Under the pieces are notes generated by a model. That model was not told where the DNA came from. It ran no database searches and saw nothing but the letters and a program-made list of their open reading frames with translations. Made by a program: the position numbers and the translations under genes. A stretch of 9,689 nt of DNA from Pseudomonadota bacterium (GTDB lineage Bacteria; Cyanobacteriota; Vampirovibrionia; LMEP-6097), in assembly GCA_009924885.1 (NCBI GenBank), contig RFQS01000075.1, forward strand, positions 1 through 9,689, in the 5' to 3' direction. Shown here one piece after another: positions 6,216-9,689 of the stretch (position 1 is its first letter; every line of letters starts with the position of its first letter).

Positions 6216-6574
6216 AACAATATTTCAAAACACATGAGTGGATAGAAGAAAGTAGCAATGGTGCTTATTATATCGGCATTAGTGAATATGCCGCTCGCAG
6301 ACTCGGTGACGTAGTATTTATAGAACAGATGGAAGATCAAAGCAGCTTTATTGCAGGCGATACGCTAATGATTTTAGAATCAGTAAAAGCGGTGGGTGAC
6401 GTTTATGCACCATTTGCCTGTGAAGTAGTCAGAATTAATGAAAAAATAGTCAAAATACCAGAAGAATTCACTAGTGAAGAGTGGTTACTCGAGATTAAGC
6501 CACTAGATTCGCTCCCTGAGCTTGACTTCTTAAATGATTTAGATTACGAAGCATATGTTAAGAAGGAGGGTTAA
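6212..6574 (+). CDS. gcvH: Glycine cleavage system H protein (lipoyl carrier)
   Basis: A 120-residue lipoyl-domain protein. It starts with the typical KTHEWIEE, followed by YIGISEYAARRLGDVVFIE (about 20-38) and the lipoylation site ILESVKAVGDVYAP, in which Lys59 should carry lipoate. The C-terminal part EEWLLEIKP matches the usual GWLIKIK, but the preceding N-x-DPYGEG loop is shortened to IPEEFTSE. H protein shuttles the aminomethyl group between the P, T and L proteins. TTGGAGG (6195-6201) upstream gives a strong ribosome binding site inside the end of gcvT, and the genes overlap by four bases. It is the last gene of the plus-strand operon. Its stop codon overlaps by three bases the end of a small opposing reading frame. 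Confidence 0.95.
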   Translation: MKQYFKTHEWIEESSNGAYYIGISEYAARRLGDVVFIEQMEDQSSFIAGDTLMILESVKAVGDVYAPFACEVVRINEKIVKIPEEFTSEEWLLEIKPLDSLPELDFLNDLDYEAYVKKEG

Positions 6575-6717
6575 GACTTACTATTTTCCTTTAACATTAT
6601 TACTAAAATGGAGAGAGAGATCTTCCCAGCTAAGAACAAATTATATACACAAAAAAAATCATCACCAACATTCTTGTTCACTAAAACGTCACAGTAAAGT
6701 TTTTTACTCTCAAACAT
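6571..6717 (-). CDS. Possible small membrane protein, 48 residues
   Basis: A 48-codon frame starts at ATG (6717-6715) and ends with TAA at 6573-6571, just touching the end of gcvH on the other strand. It begins MFESKKLYCDVLVNKNVGDD, continues with a hydrophobic stretch at about 21-42 (FFCVYNLFLAG, then ISLSILVIML) interrupted by Lys32, and ends KENSKS. Support is contextual: GAGG lies five bases before the ATG, and an extended -10 box sits a further 13 bases or so upstream, within the 84-base gap after glcF. A single membrane-spanning small protein would fit. I recognise no family, and the chance-ORF explanation remains open because the sequence is short and AT-rich. Confidence 0.4.
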   Translation of the reverse strand: MFESKKLYCDVLVNKNVGDDFFCVYNLFLAGKISLSILVIMLKENSKS

Positions 6718-6801
6718 AATTCCCTCATCCTTGCGAATATTTTAGCAAAAGCCAAAGATATCAACTTAATGTTTTTTTAATATTTCAGAAATGAGGAAAC
6801 T
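6718..6801. other. Gap after glcF without a clear terminator
   Basis: Downstream of both gcvH and glcF I looked for hairpins followed by T runs. A T7 run (6772-6778, plus strand) has only a weak TTGC/GCAA stem (6731-6748) well upstream. On the minus strand the sequence after glcF gives no stable stem. Neither operon has a convincing intrinsic terminator here. Confidence 0.5.
6739..6747 (-). promoter_or_regulatory. Extended -10 promoter for the small ORF
   Basis: The minus strand reads TGCTAAAAT, an extended -10 (TGn then five of six consensus bases). A TTGATA lies only 14 bases upstream (6764-6759), too close for a standard -35. The predicted start near 6732 gives a leader of about 15 bases that includes AAGGATGAGGGAATT before the ATG at 6717. 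Confidence 0.35.
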
Positions 6802-8181
6802 CTAGATATTACTCTTTTCTGAAAAGCACTGTGCTAGTAAGCTCATCGGATGAACCACTCTATATCCACCACCTAAATGTGCCTCTATTTGAGACATGCA
6901 GCCAGGGTTTGCAGTTATCACCAAATCCACTCCTGCTTTTTTAATATTTGCAGCTTTCCTTTCACCAATTGGTTCTGCAAGCTGCGGTTTAATCAAATTA
7001 TAAAAACCCGCAGAACCACAGCAGACCTCAGCTTCTAAAAAGGGGATTAATTCTAAATTTGGAATTAAAGCAAGTAAATTTTGATACTGAGTCGTTAATC
7101 CCTGAGCATGATATAGATGACAAGCTGGATGGTAAACAGCTTTAAGGGACTGCTTGCCATCTTCAATTTCTGCGTTTTCATCAATCCCTTTAACAGGACT
7201 AATCAACTTAGCTTTAAAATCCTCTAAAGATATGGGTGCTAACCAATTATCTGGATCTATAAGCTCCGCTATATCTTTTAATACCAAAGATTCTAAGTAA
7301 ACCTTGTCCTTCACATGTGCTCCACAGCCAGCTGAATTAAAGACTATAGGGTTAGAGAAGTCTCCAAGAGCTTGCTCCGTTTCATATAGCTTATTTAAAG
7401 CATCACACTGCGCTTGAATAAATTTCTCAGTCTGCTTTTCACCAATTTCAAATTCACCACTGTGACTAGCTAAGGCACCACAGCACCCTGAAGCTGGTAC
7501 ATAGACATGATAACCAGCAGCATTTAAAACCTTAATCGTATCGTGATGAACACTATTATAAAGTGTATCCATCACACAACCCAAATTAAACAGTACAGTA
7601 CGGGACTGCTCGCAAACTCCAATTCCTGCGTTTTCGCCAGCCACATCTAAAATCGTTCCAGCAGAAGGATACAGCTTATTTACTTCTAGCTTAGTATACG
7701 AAATTTCTCTACTGGGTTGCATCTTACTAAGCTTCGGTAAAAATGGAAATAGCTTATAAAAAATATTTAAGACCTTTAAACCAATACGTCCTAAATTCAG
7801 TAAATATCTTTGATCAAGCAAAAAAGCGAAAGAGAATTTACGTACCAAGCCCCAAAAGCCTTTAGAATAACTGCTTTCCTGCTTTTCATGACGAGCATAA
7901 TCTAAAAGCTGGATATATTCAACTCCAGATGGGCAGACTGTTTCACAAGCCATACAGCTAAGACAATTATCCAGATATTCTTGTCCTGCTATATCTAGCT
8001 CAGGCACTTCACCCTGAATCAGATCTTTAATTAAATAAAGCCTACCTCGCGGAGAATTACCTTCATTACCAGTAGTTAAATAAGTGGGGCAAGCTGAAAG
8101 GCAGATGCCACAATGTATGCAAGCCTTAATTTTATCCAGCTCTTCATCTCTCATAGCAATCTCGGCATTTTTCTTAGACAT
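6802..8181 (-). CDS. glcF: Glycolate oxidase iron-sulfur subunit
   Basis: A 459-residue protein, normal for GlcF (about 400-460). Two 4Fe-4S sites lie near the N-terminus: Cys21, 24, 27 and 31 (CIHCGICLSACP) and Cys73, 76, 79 and 83 (CLSCMACETVCP), with PRGR between them (44-47). Two cysteine-rich CCG domains follow, marked by NLGCVMD, SGCCGALASHSGE, NSAGCGAH, HPACHLYHAQG and EVCCGSAGFYN, which can bind further clusters. It passes electrons from the flavin subunit GlcD to the quinone pool at the inner face of the membrane. It sits two bases after glcE and has only a weak ribosome binding site (AGGA 15 bases upstream), so coupled translation is likely. The position next to glcE and glcD makes GlcF much more likely than LutA, GlpC or heterodisulfide-reductase relatives. 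Confidence 0.93.
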   Translation of the reverse strand: MSKKNAEIAMRDEELDKIKACIHCGICLSACPTYLTTGNEGNSPRGRLYLIKDLIQGEVPELDIAGQEYLDNCLSCMACETVCPSGVEYIQLLDYARHEKQESSYSKGFWGLVRKFSFAFLLDQRYLLNLGRIGLKVLNIFYKLFPFLPKLSKMQPSREISYTKLEVNKLYPSAGTILDVAGENAGIGVCEQSRTVLFNLGCVMDTLYNSVHHDTIKVLNAAGYHVYVPASGCCGALASHSGEFEIGEKQTEKFIQAQCDALNKLYETEQALGDFSNPIVFNSAGCGAHVKDKVYLESLVLKDIAELIDPDNWLAPISLEDFKAKLISPVKGIDENAEIEDGKQSLKAVYHPACHLYHAQGLTTQYQNLLALIPNLELIPFLEAEVCCGSAGFYNLIKPQLAEPIGERKAANIKKAGVDLVITANPGCMSQIEAHLGGGYRVVHPMSLLAQCFSEKSNI

Positions 8182-8183
8182 AA

Positions 8184-9344
8184 TTAAATAAGCAGTCCTG
8201 GGTTTAAACGCCCATCTGGATCAAATTTCTCCTTAATTTTCCTTAATAGCTGAAGTTCATCTTGCGATACAGATAAATTCAAAGCCCTTTCTATGAGACG
8301 ATTATCAAGCGTCAATGGTCTAATACGAATCACTGGCTGATATTTACTATTTAAAGTTTGGAAAATAACAGCATTTCGGATAATTTCAAAATCATGAGGT
8401 TTTACAAAAAGCCTGACTGTAGCGTTTATTAAATCCACCTCCAGCTTTAACACTCCATATGAAAAACTTTTTAAAAACGATGAAAGCTCTACCACAAAGG
8501 CTTTCAAATTACTATGCTTCAAAGAGAAATCTACTTTAAACTGATTTTCACTCGGATAAAGCTTCTTAAATGGCATAATCAAAACATTTAAATCAAGACT
8601 CGTCTTCTTTAAAATACGCTGTTTACGCAGCTCTAAAAGATCTGGAGTACCATAAAACTCCGCTCCTAAAGTAAAAGGTAATGTACCCTCATAAGCAAAA
8701 TCCTTACTAATAAACAATCTAGACTCTACTTGATTCACATCAAAATCAAACAAAGACGTCCACTTCTGAAAATCCACATTATCTAAAGATTCCATATCTT
8801 CACTTAAGAGCAGCTTCAACATTGGCGTTTTCTCTAAACGTATATAAGCAGAACGAATGAAAGCAAGTGAGTTAAAAGATCCTAAATAAAGCTTTCTTAA
8901 ATCATAGCCTGCTACATTTTTAATTACCTGCCCGCCCGCCTTACTAGTAGAGCCGTCTAAATGTAACAGCTCAAGCCCAAGCACAGATCTCTTCTCTAAA
9001 GGGGAAAACATTTCACCCAAAACTCTTGAAAGCTTGTATTTAGCTGGAGCCAGAATAGTAGTCATCTTAGAATAAGCTTGCAATTTCTGATCCAGCTCCC
9101 CTAAAGTTAAATCAGCAGATACCTTCGCCACGAAATCATCGTTATATATATCAAGCCCCTTATCAGCCTCTCCCAAAATACGCTTCAATTCTTCTTTCGA
9201 GCTATGAGATACAGAGGAGCCAAGGCTTTCAGAGCTAAATTCATTACCAAGTTCAATGTAGTCAAACTCTGTATAGATAGGTGCCTTACGGGGCTTATGC
9301 ACAAGTCCAGCATCAAGCTCCTGATTAACTGGGTTAGAGTCCAT
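8184..9344 (-). CDS. glcE: Glycolate oxidase FAD-binding-type subunit GlcE, divergent
   Basis: I start this 386-residue protein at ATG 9344 (MDSNPVNQ), preceded by GAGG nine bases upstream. An in-frame ATG at 9425 would overlap glcD by over 90 bases and add an unrelated 27-residue extension. Recognisable parts: VSADLTLGELDQKL (75-88), RSVLGLELLHLDGS then AGGQVIKNVAGYDLRKL (136-152) with LGS, which is the hallmark GlcE stretch, and a C-terminal LLRKIKEKFDPDGRLNPGLLI. GlcE partners GlcD and GlcF in glycolate oxidase. Odd: the first FAD loop (usually RGGGSK-like) is not visible before residue 75. The second loop (TLGGxxAxxxSGPRRxxYG-like, before RDxVLG) is reduced to RVLGEMFSPLEK. FAD binding may be lost or changed. 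It overlaps the end of glcD by 11 bases and precedes glcF by two. Confidence 0.85.
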   Translation of the reverse strand: MDSNPVNQELDAGLVHKPRKAPIYTEFDYIELGNEFSSESLGSSVSHSSKEELKRILGEADKGLDIYNDDFVAKVSADLTLGELDQKLQAYSKMTTILAPAKYKLSRVLGEMFSPLEKRSVLGLELLHLDGSTSKAGGQVIKNVAGYDLRKLYLGSFNSLAFIRSAYIRLEKTPMLKLLLSEDMESLDNVDFQKWTSLFDFDVNQVESRLFISKDFAYEGTLPFTLGAEFYGTPDLLELRKQRILKKTSLDLNVLIMPFKKLYPSENQFKVDFSLKHSNLKAFVVELSSFLKSFSYGVLKLEVDLINATVRLFVKPHDFEIIRNAVIFQTLNSKYQPVIRIRPLTLDNRLIERALNLSVSQDELQLLRKIKEKFDPDGRLNPGLLI

Positions 9345-9689
9345 GAGCTGAAACCTCTCTATGACATTCTTTACAGACTTTAATCGGGAAAATTTTATCA
9401 GGATTAGAAATATACTCTGGATCAAAAATAGCTCGCAGATCTAGCATTTTCTGCATATCATTAGGACTAAATAAGTAATCCATATATTCCTGCTTCTCCA
9501 CACCGATACCATGCTCCCCAGATAGCGTACCACCAAGATCTACACAGAGACGCATAATCTCATGACTAGCCTCGAATATCCTCTCTATTACAGTAGGATC
9601 TTTTTCTGGATCATAGAGAAAATTAGGATGTAAATTACCATCACCAGCATGAACTAAATTAGCTAACATTAGATCATATTTTTCTGCAA
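9334..9689 (-). CDS. glcD: Glycolate oxidase flavin subunit GlcD, C-terminal part only
   Basis: The frame is open to the right edge of the window, so the 5' end of the gene lies outside. The visible ATG at 9669 is internal: in-frame codons upstream read AEKYDL before it, as in full GlcD. About 117 residues are present, covering the end of the FAD-linked oxidase C-terminal domain: ANLVHAGDGNLHPNFLYDP, GGTLSGEHGIGVEKQEYM, and AIFDPEYISNPDKIFP. These are strong GlcD/D-lactate dehydrogenase family motifs; the following glcE and glcF point to glycolate as substrate. GlcD oxidises glycolate to glyoxylate. The last residues contain CKECH, a chance CxxCH in a cytoplasmic protein, so no haem is expected. 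The stop overlaps the glcE start by 11 bases. Confidence 0.92.
   Translation of the reverse strand, partial: AEKYDLMLANLVHAGDGNLHPNFLYDPEKDPTVIERIFEASHEIMRLCVDLGGTLSGEHGIGVEKQEYMDYLFSPNDMQKMLDLRAIFDPEYISNPDKIFPIKVCKECHREVSAHGL

Noticed and set aside
6693..6710. GTAAA/TTTAC stem with T run as a terminator after gcvH
   Set aside because: The stem is only five A/T-rich pairs and includes the T run itself, so it would not be stable. It also lies inside the small opposing reading frame.
3311..8181. ArsR + GcvH + flavoprotein + CCG protein as a sulfur-oxidising sHdr-type lipoate system
   Set aside because: There are no hdrA, lipS or lbpA-type genes here; GcvT is a clear glycine cleavage enzyme, the H protein has the ordinary ESVKAV site, and the CCG protein belongs to glcDEF.
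9334..9380. CxxCH motif (CKECH) at the end of GlcD as a haem site
   Set aside because: GlcD is cytoplasmic and has no export signal in the family; haem is attached to CxxCH only after export.
9345..9425. Extension of glcE to an ATG at 9425
   Set aside because: It overlaps the well-conserved end of glcD; the ATG at 9344 has GAGG nine bases upstream and a small 11-base overlap typical of coupled genes.
1..9689. tRNA, rRNA, CRISPR array, insertion sequence or riboswitch
   Set aside because: I saw no cloverleaf, no regularly spaced repeats, no transposase and no conserved riboswitch core. In particular there is no glycine riboswitch before the gcv genes, which are preceded by coding sequence.

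Overview
This AT-rich window (GC well below half, judged by eye) comes from a Gram-negative, respiring bacterium. The evidence is two exported proteins that look like outer-membrane beta-barrels, three exported c-type cytochromes with CxxCH haem sites, and a three-subunit glycolate oxidase. I cannot fix the phylum from the sequence. The mix of low GC, glycolate oxidase and a DUF5777-like barrel would suit a non-photosynthetic relative of Cyanobacteria or another uncultured lineage, but that is only a guess.

Layout, left to right. (1) 1-473, minus strand: 5' part of a predicted outer-membrane barrel protein that runs off the left edge. It starts with GTG. A promoter and a perfect 10-3-10 inverted repeat lie immediately upstream. 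(2) 474-710: non-coding, with that promoter at one end and a GC-rich hairpin at the other. (3) 711-2167, minus strand: an operon of three small single-haem cytochromes. (4) 2168-2219: a 52-bp divergent promoter region. (5) 2220-6574, plus strand: a tightly packed operon with overlaps or gaps of at most 6 nt. It encodes a DUF5777-like barrel protein, an ArsR-family regulator, a dihydrolipoamide-dehydrogenase-like flavoprotein (L protein), GcvT and GcvH. (6) 6571-6801: a convergent junction with an overlooked 48-codon reading frame on the minus strand that has its own promoter and ribosome binding site. (7) 6802-9689, minus strand: glycolate oxidase subunits in the order glcD (5' end missing), glcE, glcF, with coupled starts.

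How the genes may work together. GlcDEF oxidises glycolate to glyoxylate. Glyoxylate can be transaminated to glycine, and the glycine cleavage system (T, H and L here; the P protein is not in the window) breaks glycine into CO2, ammonia and a methylene group on tetrahydrofolate. The two arms therefore form most of a C2 salvage route. The unusual part is that the glycine cleavage genes share an operon with an outer-membrane barrel and an ArsR regulator that lacks the classical metal site, and that this operon faces a set of exported cytochromes. A shared redox or respiratory control is a reasonable inference, not something the sequence proves.

Points most worth checking: the palindromic operator, the apparently leaderless barrel gene, the hidden small ORF, and a GlcE that lacks the usual glycine-rich FAD-binding loops.
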